Positions 16,863-25,993 of a DNA stretch of 64,000 bases are shown here, one piece after another. Every line of letters begins with the position of its first letter. The stretch's first letter is position 1. Origin of the DNA: JAAXKN01 sp036261625 (GTDB taxonomy: Bacteria > Bacteroidota > Ignavibacteria > Ignavibacteriales > SURF-24). The stretch is from assembly GCA_036261625.1 (NCBI GenBank), contig DATAKL010000074.1, forward strand, positions 1 through 64,000, written 5' to 3'. The notes under the pieces were generated by a model that was given only the letters and a program-made list of their open reading frames with translations, did no database searches and was not told where the DNA came from. The position numbers were made by a program, and so were the translations under genes.

Positions 16863-18488
16863 CTACCTGCTTCTCCAGCCGAAGTTTAATTTGAGCACTG
16901 TGGGCACACGGCTTTCCCTGCCGGTAAGGAGCATATTATCCTGACTATTAAATGAAAGTGAAACTATATCCATATATCCCTGGAACCCGGTATCCAGCAC
17001 TCCCATATCAACACCGTCCGGTATACGGAATATTCTTACAACGTCGCTGCCTGCGGCCAGATACTTTGCATTATGCATAAATGCAACTGATGTGGCAGTT
17101 GTCCTTATTTGGCTTACCTTCGTCATGGTATTCAGGTTGTAAATATGAATAAAGCTGCCGGCCATACCGCTGGCTGAGAAAGCAAGCAGGCTTCCGTCAT
17201 CACTAAGGCTTAAATCCTCAATTGTGTAGCTTTCAGATGGGAGGGTTTTTATAACAGATCCGTCATCGGCATTGAATATAATGATGTTGTCACTTTCAGA
17301 AGCATCCTGTACTGCAATCAGCTTCTTTCCATCCGGGGTCATTTTTACTTTAGTAATTCTATAGCTGTTTTTTGTCCAGATAGGTTTTAATGTGTTCATA
17401 TCCAAAACACCAACAAGATTCGGGTGCCCATAAGGAGTAGCGGGGCATCCCATGGCAAGCCTCGTGCCGTCATTACTGAAGGCCAGAGAGCGGGCAGTGA
17501 GATAAACAGCATGCTGTATGCTGCCTGTTTGTGCATTCATTATATATATACAGCTTAAGGCAAGGACATCTGTATACTCCGATTTACCAAGAGCAATAAC
17601 ATCTCCCTGAGGACTGTAGACCGGAGTTCCGGCATAGCCGCCAATTAATGTAAAAACCGGCTTCTGCAGGTCGGCATTATAGACAGTAAAAGGGGAAACG
17701 TGGTAATCGCTGCACGTGGCAACAAAATTATTGCTCTTGGGAGAAAACTCCACCTGGTTTGCCTGAGGTGAGGCGCTGTACTGCTGGAAAGATTCCAGTC
17801 TGCAGCCGTAAAAAACGGCGGCCACGTTTGAAGACTGCGATACATTCTTATCAGTTGCAGCAGAAACACAGAACTCATATACCTTGCTTTCATTTAGATT
17901 CTGCAGATAATACACATTTGCTCCAGCTTCTACTTCATCTAAAGTCTTAAAGTCTGTATCTTCCCCGGCAATCCTCCATTGTACTATATATTTTTGGGCA
18001 AATTTACAATGTCCTGTCCATGAAATACGCGGTGCAGTGCTGAATTTATCTGCCGGAGAGAACTTAAGATCTGTAGGTCCATCCAGATTGACAACGGTTT
18101 CAGCCTCATTCGAATACCCGGAACTGTTCTGTGACTTGAAAGCTTTAATTCTGTAGTAGTATTTTACCCCAAGTTTTACGTCAAATCTGTCGGTGTATTT
18201 TGTTTCATTTTCCAGAGTTGTATCGATTACTATATAGCGGTTGGCTGACGGATCAAACCTCTCGATTATAAATCCTTTTTCACCCAGACTGTTGTCTGTC
18301 CAGTTGAGATCTATAAAGCTGTCGCTGGCGTTTGTAATTTTGAGATCGCCAGGCCCTTTGGGGACGTAGCTTTCGGATTTTGTGTCGTGAATATTTGTGT
18401 ATTCTGCAATTGTCTCATCAAACCTGCAGGAGGTAATTGAAATCCCGCATAAAAAGATGAATGAAAAACTTAGTACTGCTTTAGTCAT
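16863..18488 (-). CDS. Lipoprotein with fibronectin-III domains and a WD40-like propeller
   Basis: A 541-residue lipoprotein (lipobox 'SITSC'). Two fibronectin type III modules follow: about 45-130 ('DLNWTDNSLGEKGFIIERFD') and about 135-230 ('PRISWTGHCKFAQKYIVQW'). The remainder (about 235-541) is a WD40/YVTN-like beta-propeller ('VEFSPKSNNFVATC', 'LAFSNDGTRLAMGCPA', 'VKMTPDGKKLIAVQDAS', 'LSLSDDGSLLAFSASG'). It probably lies on the cell surface or in the periplasm as a binding scaffold. Its start lies 9 bp after the stop of the PEGA gene, so the two form an operon. Confidence 0.82.
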   Translation of the reverse strand: MTKAVLSFSFIFLCGISITSCRFDETIAEYTNIHDTKSESYVPKGPGDLKITNASDSFIDLNWTDNSLGEKGFIIERFDPSANRYIVIDTTLENETKYTDRFDVKLGVKYYYRIKAFKSQNSSGYSNEAETVVNLDGPTDLKFSPADKFSTAPRISWTGHCKFAQKYIVQWRIAGEDTDFKTLDEVEAGANVYYLQNLNESKVYEFCVSAATDKNVSQSSNVAAVFYGCRLESFQQYSASPQANQVEFSPKSNNFVATCSDYHVSPFTVYNADLQKPVFTLIGGYAGTPVYSPQGDVIALGKSEYTDVLALSCIYIMNAQTGSIQHAVYLTARSLAFSNDGTRLAMGCPATPYGHPNLVGVLDMNTLKPIWTKNSYRITKVKMTPDGKKLIAVQDASESDNIIIFNADDGSVIKTLPSESYTIEDLSLSDDGSLLAFSASGMAGSFIHIYNLNTMTKVSQIRTTATSVAFMHNAKYLAAGSDVVRIFRIPDGVDMGVLDTGFQGYMDIVSLSFNSQDNMLLTGRESRVPTVLKLNFGWRSR

Positions 18489-18497
18489 ATCTGAATT

Positions 18498-19634
18498 TTA
18501 GTTAAGTTTAATTTTTAATCCCAGCCGGCTGTTTTGAGTGTCAATATCAATTACTTTGCGCAGTTCAAGATCAGAGCCGTTCAGGTGAAAAATGACTGCA
18601 TCTGCTATGTTAAGCAGGTAAATTCCCAGAGAAGCACTCAGATAAATACCTTTTAGTCTGGAAAGCCTGTTAAGTTCACTTACTTTCCCTTCCATGAGAG
18701 TTCTGTATTTAAGTGCATCCGTTTCATTAAGAGAAGCATTATACTTTTCGCGGTAATCCTCAAATTCGGAATACCTGTCCTTATGGCTTGAGTTAGCCAG
18801 TATATAGGCTGTTGTACAAAGGGCCGTACCCAGAAGGTATGCGCACCCTTTTATTTCTGATTTATCAAGAATTTGTCCGAGTCCCGGAATCACAGATGAA
18901 TAGAGCAGGTACTTCGGGGTGAAGTAGTTGTACCGGGTATTTAATTCATAGTGAGATCCCCCTTCAATTACAAAGCTCTCCGAGATTGCGCGGCGGAATT
19001 CAGCGGGCTTGATGTTAAAACTGCGTTTTCCTTTCTCGATTTTATACTCATTGTTTTCATCTTTTTTCGCAATGCTGCCGTCAATTAGAAACGGGGCGGT
19101 CTCCTGGTTGTTGACGGATACAAAACCATACTTTTTCTCCATCTTGATATTATAATCATACTCCATAGTATAAATATCGAATCTCCTTTCAATTACATCG
19201 TAATCATCCTTTTTTATGGTTACTTTGTAAGAACCCTGGGGAAACTTAATGCCTGAAAGCGGCGTTTGGCCATGCAGGCTGTCATCAATAAATACCGAAG
19301 CGCCTTCAGGAGCCGTAATAAAATTGAGGATGCCGTAGTCGCCGTCCATTATGAACGACAACTTGTGAATGCCCTTAACTGAGGCAAAAGTCTTTACGCG
19401 GGTAACGTTGTTCAAGGTTACCGTAATTTTTGTAAGCTCATTTCCGGCATTATCTTTTATGTAGGGTGTGTTTCCGCAATATTTGTCATTAATATATACT
19501 GCGGCCCCTTCGGGCTGTGAAGTGATCAAAAGCTGATTTACCTCAGCAGGATTCGACTGGCAGTAGAGCCCGGAATTTACCAGTGTGAAGCTGCAGACGG
19601 AAAACCAAAAGATGAAATTAATTACTCTTGCCAA
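18498..19634 (-). CDS. PEGA-domain exported protein
   Basis: A 378-residue protein with a signal peptide and PEGA repeats: 'LITSQPEGAAVYINDKYCG', 'FITAPEGASVFIDDSLHGQT', and a more degenerate third copy near residues 165-230. The C-terminal part has hydrophobic stretches ('YLLYSSVIPGLGQILDKSEI', 'GCAYLLGTALCTTAYILAN', 'GIYLSASLGIYLLNIADAV'), resembling DUF5683-type tails, so it may anchor in a membrane. The start codon is TTG with AAGGAG about 12 bases upstream, so the start is somewhat uncertain. PEGA proteins are usually envelope-associated. Operonic with the fibronectin/propeller lipoprotein. Confidence 0.82.
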   Translation of the reverse strand: MARVINFIFWFSVCSFTLVNSGLYCQSNPAEVNQLLITSQPEGAAVYINDKYCGNTPYIKDNAGNELTKITVTLNNVTRVKTFASVKGIHKLSFIMDGDYGILNFITAPEGASVFIDDSLHGQTPLSGIKFPQGSYKVTIKKDDYDVIERRFDIYTMEYDYNIKMEKKYGFVSVNNQETAPFLIDGSIAKKDENNEYKIEKGKRSFNIKPAEFRRAISESFVIEGGSHYELNTRYNYFTPKYLLYSSVIPGLGQILDKSEIKGCAYLLGTALCTTAYILANSSHKDRYSEFEDYREKYNASLNETDALKYRTLMEGKVSELNRLSRLKGIYLSASLGIYLLNIADAVIFHLNGSDLELRKVIDIDTQNSRLGLKIKLN

Positions 19635-19812
19635 TGGAATTCAATTCTCCTTATAGAGCAATTTGTGACTGTAATGAAATTTTTGGCAGGAATAATATAA
19701 AAATTCCGGATGGGAATCAAAAAGAAATTTAGTATTGCAAACAGGTTATGCCTGGAAATGCACGTCAAGCCCAGGCATGGCCATCTGATATTCATTCAAG
19801 GGAGATTTAATT

Positions 19813-20283
19813 GATGCCGTGGGAGTTGATTCAGAGACCGCTCACCTGGGGCCTGCAGAAAAACAATCCGGGAAGATGAAGGGAGAATTTGATGAAGAGC
19901 TAAAGAAAGTTGCTCCTAAAACAAATCCCAAGGGCGATGACTGGCATCCGGGAGATGCTCAGGGGCAGGCAATGATGTGGGAAGTTCAGGCATTGGCAAA
20001 AGCAGGAACGCTCGGAATAATAGGCGTCTATCCTGAAACCGTTCAGTTCTTCCCTCTCGGAATGGCCATGAATAAGAATCTGACCTTGAATATGGGAAAC
20101 TGCAATCACAGGAAGTACATACCCCGCCTCTTGGAGATGGTCCAAAGCGAAGAAATTGATCCGGGGAGAATAATAACCAAACAGGAATCTCTCATTGATG
20201 TGCTGGATGCATATAAGGAATTCGACAAGCGCAGTCCGGGATGGTTAAAAGTGGAACTGAAGATGAAAAGACAAAGAGAATAA
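19813..20283 (+). pseudogene. C-terminal remnant of a zinc-dependent alcohol/formaldehyde dehydrogenase
   Basis: About 154 residues resemble the C-terminal half of a glutathione-independent formaldehyde dehydrogenase-type zinc dehydrogenase: 'IDAVGVDSETAHLG', 'WHPGDAQGQAMMWEVQALAK', 'AGTLGIIGVYPETVQFFPLG', 'NCNHRKYIPRLLEMVQSEEI', 'DPGRIITKQESLIDVLDAYK'. The family is about 380-400 residues, so the catalytic N-terminal domain and most of the Rossmann fold are missing. An in-frame TGA at 19786 and the lack of coding sequence upstream show that it is a deletion remnant. No start with a good ribosome-binding site is seen. Confidence 0.78.
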
Positions 20284-20330
20284 CAGGCAAGTCAGTGAAC
20301 CGGCAGAATAGACACAAAACTTAAAAAACA

Positions 20331-20366
20331 AAAGCCCAAAAACAGATTATGCTGTTTTTGGGCTTT
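20331..20366. terminator. Bidirectional terminator
   Basis: AAAGCCCAAAAACAG-ATTATG-CTGTTTTTGGGCTTT, a perfect 15-bp stem, lies between the dehydrogenase remnant and the convergent MFS gene. Confidence 0.88.
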
Positions 20367-20386
20367 ATAATAAAACTGATGAGAAA

Positions 20387-21883
20387 TTAAACTTCTTCTT
20401 CTGCTACTACCTCTGGTACTCTTACCTTGCCCTTGTTCTCAACTTCGGCAATATATCTTTTGGTTGCCTCTGGAAGCTCCTTCCAGCCCCTTATGGCCAG
20501 AAACATTCCTATTAAGGCAAAGGGCATCAGGAATACCGGCCACCAGTGCCAGCTCCAGGTAGTTAAGTAGCCCAGGCCTATTGACTGGAGTCCTGAGCCG
20601 AGATAAACAAAGCCGTCAACAATGCCTGAAGCTGTTGCCGTGGCTTTCCTTCCTCCAAAATCAGCAGCCGCTGTTCCTGACATGAGTGAGTGGCACCCTG
20701 TAACGGCCGTAACAATTAGTACTGCACATATTCCAACAATTAAAGGGGAGGAGGTTAAAAATACCGCCATTACACCTGCCAGTATAAACATGGCTCCCGA
20801 TAAGAATACAACCGGGGGAGTCCTTCTCGACTGGAAGAAATTATCCGAAATAAGCCCTCCCAGAAATCCGCCTATTATACCGAAAATGCAGAGCAAAAGT
20901 CCCCAGTTATCCATGAAGAATTCAGCTCCCGGCTGTTTTACTTCTTTTGCAAAAATTGTGTACCACTGCATGATGCCGTTCCTGAGAGCCCCCGAGGTCA
21001 GCTCAATAAAAGCAAATGTGAGCATGAGCGAGCTTCCGAAGACAACCTTAAGGAGGTCTTTTGCTGTGTATTCCACATCCATTTTGCCTGAAGAGGCATC
21101 ATGTGTATCGAATTCAGCGAAACCGGCCTCTTCGGGTGTATCCTTAATTAAGAGCCAGTCGAGTACTGCCCAGAAGACCATTATTATGGCGGGGACAAAG
21201 AAAACGGCCCAGACAGCATCTACGGATCCGGTCTTGAGGGCAAAAATACTCTGAAGAACTGAGCTTAACCAGTTCGTGGGGCCTCCAGGGGTGACTTTAA
21301 CCATGTCGACAACAGCCTGTCCCCAGTCGAATGCAAAATAAACGCCGATGGAGATCAATGAACCGAATATTGCGCCGAAGACACCGCGCTCCCTGACGTG
21401 GAACCAGTAAGCTTTGACCTTTATAATAGAAACAGCTCCGTAACTCTGGAAATACATGTTCAGAGCATAAAGAACTGAAAAAATCACTACCAGATTGCCC
21501 GTGTAGCGCCCGGTTAATACGAGGTAGGTTACAACTCCAAGTAAAATATTTGCAGCTGCAGCGCCTATGGTTGAAATAATTATTCCGGCCTTTCCGCCTA
21601 TCTTATCTACCAGAGGCCCGTTGACCAGAAAAGACATTGCATAGACGAGCGTTCCTGCTCCGAAAATAATTCCGAAATCCTCCTTTGACATCAGACTTCC
21701 CAGGGCATTTTTTGAGACGTTCAGGTTGTAACGGCCCATGTATAAAAATGCGTATGACATGCCCAGAGGGAACCAGTTGATGAATCTGCGGAGTAAAAAC
21801 CATTTGCCGTGTTTGAGAGGATTGTTATAGAAATACAAAAATATTATTAGTGCTATACTCAACGTAACAATAATGACACCCAT
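20387..21883 (-). CDS. MFS transporter of the organophosphate:phosphate antiporter (GlpT/UhpT-like) family
   Basis: A 498-residue inner-membrane carrier with about 12-13 transmembrane helices. OPA-type features include 'SYAFLYMGRYNLNVSKNAL' in helix 1, 'FGIIFGAGTLVYAMSFLVNG' with 'PLVDKIGGKAG' next, a large central loop ending in 'FDTHDASSGKMDVEYT', and 'GGLISDNFFQSRRTPPVVF' in the second half. Related carriers exchange glycerol-3-phosphate, hexose phosphates or similar organophosphates for phosphate. Substrate is not deducible. It is an isolated gene divergent from the CBM9-like gene; the 345-bp gap between them (21884-22228) holds both promoters and no evident gene. Confidence 0.85.
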   Translation of the reverse strand: MGVIIVTLSIALIIFLYFYNNPLKHGKWFLLRRFINWFPLGMSYAFLYMGRYNLNVSKNALGSLMSKEDFGIIFGAGTLVYAMSFLVNGPLVDKIGGKAGIIISTIGAAAANILLGVVTYLVLTGRYTGNLVVIFSVLYALNMYFQSYGAVSIIKVKAYWFHVRERGVFGAIFGSLISIGVYFAFDWGQAVVDMVKVTPGGPTNWLSSVLQSIFALKTGSVDAVWAVFFVPAIIMVFWAVLDWLLIKDTPEEAGFAEFDTHDASSGKMDVEYTAKDLLKVVFGSSLMLTFAFIELTSGALRNGIMQWYTIFAKEVKQPGAEFFMDNWGLLLCIFGIIGGFLGGLISDNFFQSRRTPPVVFLSGAMFILAGVMAVFLTSSPLIVGICAVLIVTAVTGCHSLMSGTAAADFGGRKATATASGIVDGFVYLGSGLQSIGLGYLTTWSWHWWPVFLMPFALIGMFLAIRGWKELPEATKRYIAEVENKGKVRVPEVVAEEEV

Positions 21884-22246
21884 ATCGATATCCGTCCTGT
21901 TGAATTTTTTGGGGAAAACTTTGATGTAATAATGTGGCTCTTAAATGGCCAAGTAAAAATATGGCATTAAATAATTATTAGCAAGAATTTCCTTGCAGTT
22001 TTGCCCGCCTTATATGTCTAAACATAGCCCGCAATTCCTGCCTAAGGGCTCAAAAACCGCCGTTTTGTGCTGTTTAGGGGCAAAATTTTGCACTATATGA
22101 GTGCGCGCCTTCAGTATTTTTCTTTTTTCAGAATTGCGCCTTCAGAAGCCCAAAAGGACGCAGCATGAAATTGCTTTGGATTAAACAGTATTAATTTTAT
22201 AAATTTCACCTTTCTTAATTTTAACTTTGTGACGGATTTTTTTCTC

Positions 22247-23344
22247 ATGCGGATAACTAAAACTCTTAAATATATTCTTCTCGGCGCAGTCTGTCTGACT
22301 GCTGAAAAACCTTTGTATTCCCAGAAAATACCTGAGCCTGATTTGTCATTTTCCCCAAGGCACTATGTCTGCTATAGGACGGATCACGAACTCACAATAG
22401 ACGGGAAACCCGATGAGGAGGCCTGGCAAAAGGCTCCCTGGACTGAAGCTTTTCTTGATGTTCAAGGGGATAAAAAGCCCTCCCCGGAATTTAAGACTAG
22501 GGTTAAGATGCTATGGGACAATAGCTTCCTCTACGTTGCAGCCGAACTGGAAGAGCCCAACGTGTGGGCAACCCTTAAGACAAGAGATACCACAATATAT
22601 AATGATAATAATTTTGAGGTGTTCATTGATCCGGACGGCGACACGCAAAACTATTACGAGTTTGAGATAAATGCCTTAAATACATTCTGGGACCTCTTTA
22701 TGACAAAGCCTTACCGCACGGGGGGATTTCCGGTAAGCGCATGGGACATCCGCGGCATTAAAACGGCTGTGTACGTCCAGGGAACACTAAATAATCCTTC
22801 AGATAAGGACCATGGATGGAGTGTTGAAATTGCACTGCCTCTGAAAGTCCTCATGCAGTCCACCGGGCTCAAGAGGCTTCCGAAAGACGGGGAACAGTGG
22901 AGAGTAGACTTTACAAGGGTCGAGTGGGGCGTTAAATCCCAAGACGGCAGATATCAGAGAATTGACGACCAGACCAGCTACTGGGCATGGTCGCCCATTG
23001 GACTCGTAGATTTTCATTATCCTGATATGTACGGCTTTGTACAGTTTTCGGACCATTCGGCCGGAAGCACAGAGGTCAGTTTCTTAGAAAAGCCGGAAGA
23101 AAATGCAAAGCGGGTTTTAAGGCAGCTGTTCTATAAGGAAAGGGCTTATTATTCGGACCATGGCAGATATACAAGCGACTTAAATGATCTTAACTTCGAA
23201 AAGAAAGACATTCCCGCCTTTCAGTGGCCGCCGGTAATTGAAACTGCTCAGGATTTCTTTGAAATATCCCTTGGAGATTCTGACAATAAGATAAGGCTGT
23301 ATATCTTCAGCGACGGAAAGACAGGTCGGACTTTACTTAAATAG
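22247..23344 (+). CDS. Exported carbohydrate-binding family 9-like protein
   Basis: About 365 residues with an N-terminal export signal ('MRITKTLKYILLGAVCLTAE'); the ATG at 22247 is preferred over an in-frame GTG at 22229. Residues about 40-245 fit the CBM9-like 'carbohydrate-binding family 9-like' domain: 'LTIDGKPDEEAWQKAPWTEA', 'VKMLWDNSFLYVAAELEEPN', 'NNFEVFIDPDGDTQNYYEFE', 'QWRVDFTRVEWG', 'YWAWSPIGLVDFHYPDMYG'. The last about 90 residues ('YYSDHGRYTSDLNDL') resemble a small pilin-like C-terminal module often attached to this domain. It probably binds glycans at the cell surface or in the periplasm. Confidence 0.82.
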   Translation: MRITKTLKYILLGAVCLTAEKPLYSQKIPEPDLSFSPRHYVCYRTDHELTIDGKPDEEAWQKAPWTEAFLDVQGDKKPSPEFKTRVKMLWDNSFLYVAAELEEPNVWATLKTRDTTIYNDNNFEVFIDPDGDTQNYYEFEINALNTFWDLFMTKPYRTGGFPVSAWDIRGIKTAVYVQGTLNNPSDKDHGWSVEIALPLKVLMQSTGLKRLPKDGEQWRVDFTRVEWGVKSQDGRYQRIDDQTSYWAWSPIGLVDFHYPDMYGFVQFSDHSAGSTEVSFLEKPEENAKRVLRQLFYKERAYYSDHGRYTSDLNDLNFEKKDIPAFQWPPVIETAQDFFEISLGDSDNKIRLYIFSDGKTGRTLLK

Positions 23345-23357
23345 CTAAATCCACTCC

Positions 23358-24899
23358 TCAGTTCCCCATGAAAGCTACGGTAAATACGCTCCCGTAACCT
23401 TTGCTGCTTTTGACTGAAATACCGGCATTATTCAGTTCGCAGTATTTTTTTACCAGGGCAAGCCCAAGGCCGTTACCTTCAAATTTGCGCGTATAACCCT
23501 GTTCTTCCTGTGTAAATGGGGTAAAAAGGTGGTCAATATATTCCTCGGAAATGCCGATTCCGGTATCGGAAACATCCACGCTTATACAATTTCCCTGCCC
23601 CTGGTAAATTCTGACTGTGATCTCTCCGTCTTTCGTGTATTTGATCGCATTATCAACCAGGTTTGAAAAAATCTGGACCGCGGTATAAAGATCAGCAGTT
23701 ACAGTGGGGGTTCCGTAATCATTTATAAAATTTAAGCTTATCCCTTTTGATGCTGCCAATGTGGAATACTCCTTTATTACACCGCTTAGAACATCTTTTT
23801 CCAGTTCAAGAGGCTTGTAATTGCATTCGAGATAACCGGTCTGTATCTGTGACATATTAAGTATAGAATCAATTGTCCTGATCAGTCTTCTTGAAGAGCT
23901 GTCAATTGCATTGAAGCTGAATTTTATCTCTTCATTCAGTGGCCTGGGGACTTCTTCTTTGATCAGTGATACGAAATTAAGCATAGTGTTAATGGGAGAC
24001 CTGATTTCATGCGACATCTGCGCCAGGAATTCTGATTTCAGCCGGTCGGATTTTTCAGCTTCTCCTTTTGCCCTAATAAGTTCTTCGTGTATTCTAACGC
24101 GTTCTGTTATATCGTATGAAAGCACCAGGCGGGCGGCTTTGCCCTGGAAATCAATTGTATGCGAGAATATATCCACATATATAATTTCCCCGTTTTTCTT
24201 TAAATGGCGCCAGCTGCCGGCCATATTAAATTCGCCATGTGTGCTGGCTACATCTGCCAATAACAGAGGTATATCTGATTCCGGACGAATATCCTTAAGC
24301 GTCATATTAAGGAACTCTTCTCTTGAGTATCCGTAGTTAATAACGGCAGTATTATTCACCTCCAGAAATTTGAGATCCTTCAGGTCGTAGATCCACATTG
24401 GAAGCGGGTTGTTTTCAAAAAGCAGCCTGTAATTTTTTTCACTCTGCCTTAAAGTCTCCTCGGCTCTTTTCCGTTCCGAAATATCCTCGTGCTGAATAAT
24501 GACATAGAGCAGCTCTCCATTCCTGTCAAGAATCGGGTAGGCCTTATTTGAGAACCAGACTTTCTTCTTTTCCTTTACTTCTATTGACTGAGATTCAGAG
24601 GCGACCCCGATATCAAAGTTAACCTCCCACGAAGCTGTTTGTTTTTCATGGAAAACCCTGACCAGGATTTTATCAATTCCATTGCTTATAATTTCCTTGT
24701 CCCTGAAGATATTATAGATGTTCCCCTCAATATGTTCGGGTTTTACGCCGAATATTTCGCTGAGTTTAGGATTTATGCGAAGGCACCAGCCGTCTTTGTC
24801 CAATATCTGGGTGCTCGTTGCAGATTGGAGAAACATCTGCTCAAAGAAGCTTTTTTGTTTTTCAAGCTCGGCTTCAACTTTTTCCCTGGGCAGTTTCAC
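23358..24899 (-). CDS. PAS-domain sensor histidine kinase
   Basis: A 513-residue cytoplasmic hybrid-less histidine kinase. Two PAS/PAC modules (about 15-145 and 155-270; 'TQILDKDGWCLRINPKLSEI', 'PLPMWIYDLKDLKFLEVNN') precede a HisKA domain with phospho-acceptor His297 in 'FLAQMSHEIRSPINTML', and a HATPase_c domain with 'VDNAIKYTKDG', 'VSDTGIGIS' and 'FEGNGLGLALVKKY'. No response regulator is adjacent, so it is an orphan. The kinase core is closely similar to that of the CHASE4 kinase at 33170-35050, suggesting duplication with sensor exchange. Confidence 0.92.
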   Translation of the reverse strand: MKLPREKVEAELEKQKSFFEQMFLQSATSTQILDKDGWCLRINPKLSEIFGVKPEHIEGNIYNIFRDKEIISNGIDKILVRVFHEKQTASWEVNFDIGVASESQSIEVKEKKKVWFSNKAYPILDRNGELLYVIIQHEDISERKRAEETLRQSEKNYRLLFENNPLPMWIYDLKDLKFLEVNNTAVINYGYSREEFLNMTLKDIRPESDIPLLLADVASTHGEFNMAGSWRHLKKNGEIIYVDIFSHTIDFQGKAARLVLSYDITERVRIHEELIRAKGEAEKSDRLKSEFLAQMSHEIRSPINTMLNFVSLIKEEVPRPLNEEIKFSFNAIDSSSRRLIRTIDSILNMSQIQTGYLECNYKPLELEKDVLSGVIKEYSTLAASKGISLNFINDYGTPTVTADLYTAVQIFSNLVDNAIKYTKDGEITVRIYQGQGNCISVDVSDTGIGISEEYIDHLFTPFTQEEQGYTRKFEGNGLGLALVKKYCELNNAGISVKSSKGYGSVFTVAFMGN

Positions 24900-25064
24900 A
24901 GATCTCCTGATTTGGTTATTGTTTTATTATCGGCAGAAAGGCCGGGAAGTTAAAATTTATTAAAAAATAGTAAATGTGGCATAAAATAACAACAGGATCA
25001 GCTGGAATAAAGCGGGTGCATTCTTTTCTGAGCAGATGGAAAGTCCAGTTCTTAAAGAACTGTT

Positions 25065-25952
25065 TTATTTTACATATTTATCCCAACCGGTCTTTGCTAT
25101 CCTGGCAATAACGCTGTCACGAACATTGTCCGGAGCCTTTGAATCGGACACAAAGATGGCAATAAGCAGGTGTCTGCCGTCGGGAAGGCTTACAATGCCT
25201 ATATCGTTTGTTGCCGCAGTAATTCCTTTATCAGTTCCGGAAGTTCCGGTCTTATGTGCTGTTATTGTTCCTCTGGGCAGCATCCCTTTTATCCTGTTAA
25301 TTCCTGTGGAAGCCTCAGTTATGTCCTTAAAAAGCAGCTTTTCTGTCTCTGTCTTAAATAAGCCCCCTTTGCTTAAAAGTAAAAGCAGTCTTACAGCCCC
25401 GCCGGGGGTTGAAGAGTTTTTGTACTGGAGGGAATTATCTAAACCCATCTGTTTTTCCGTGTTAAGTACGTGAATATCCTTTATTCCCAAAGATGAAAGA
25501 TACTTCATAACCCCCCTTGGGCCCCCGCAGAGTCTTATCAGTACATCGCTTGCAGTTCCGTCGCTTTCTGAAAGCGCATAGCGGAGGAGATCCCTAAGGC
25601 TCACATAAAAATTTCCAGCAGGATTTTGATCCCTGATCGGGCTATGCACCCTTTTCCCAACAAGATCCTCTTTTTTTACGAGTATCATGCTGTCCAGGCT
25701 GAAAAGACCAGAGTCAACTTTTGAAAGCATTGCCATTGCGATAGGCAGTTTATAGACGCTCTGCATCGGGAAAGACTCATCCGGATTAAGCCATGAGGAT
25801 TCACCTGTTTCTGCCAGCATTATTCCAGCCCCGACTCGTCCTTTGGCATCGCTGGCAATTTTTTCTAATTTTTTTTCAAAATCCTGTGCATTTAAAATAC
25901 TGCTTAGTATCAGTACAACAGCAGTTAGTAAGAAAACATCCAGCCGTCTCAT
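25065..25952 (-). CDS. Class A beta-lactamase (subclass A2-like)
   Basis: A 295-residue periplasmic serine beta-lactamase from the ATG at 25952, which yields a signal peptide ('MRRLDVFLLTAVVLILSS'); a GTG at 25994 would overlap the upstream stop. Motifs: active-site Ser-x-x-Lys in 'FPMQSVYKLPIAMAML', the SDN-loop position reading SDG in 'ALSESDGTASDVLIRL', omega-loop Glu in 'VLNTEKQMGLDNSLQYKN', and Lys-Thr-Gly in 'ITAHKTGTSGTDKG'. The SDG variant and overall pattern fit the A2-type enzymes of Bacteroidota more than TEM/SHV. It probably hydrolyses penicillins or cephalosporins; actual spectrum is unknown. It is 41 bp downstream of the DUF885-like peptidase gene. Confidence 0.88.
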   Translation of the reverse strand: MRRLDVFLLTAVVLILSSILNAQDFEKKLEKIASDAKGRVGAGIMLAETGESSWLNPDESFPMQSVYKLPIAMAMLSKVDSGLFSLDSMILVKKEDLVGKRVHSPIRDQNPAGNFYVSLRDLLRYALSESDGTASDVLIRLCGGPRGVMKYLSSLGIKDIHVLNTEKQMGLDNSLQYKNSSTPGGAVRLLLLLSKGGLFKTETEKLLFKDITEASTGINRIKGMLPRGTITAHKTGTSGTDKGITAATNDIGIVSLPDGRHLLIAIFVSDSKAPDNVRDSVIARIAKTGWDKYVK

Positions 25953-25993
25953 AATTTCCGAAAAATTGTTAATAAATATTATTTTATCAAACA

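Noticed and set aside
20622..21254. 210-residue plus-strand ORF
   Set aside because: It lies wholly antisense to the MFS carrier gene, lacks a ribosome-binding site, and its Ser/Pro/Lys-rich composition is that of an antisense shadow.
23911..24336. 141-residue plus-strand ORF
   Set aside because: Antisense to the PAS kinase; Ser/Ile-rich composition mirrors the kinase codons. No motif.
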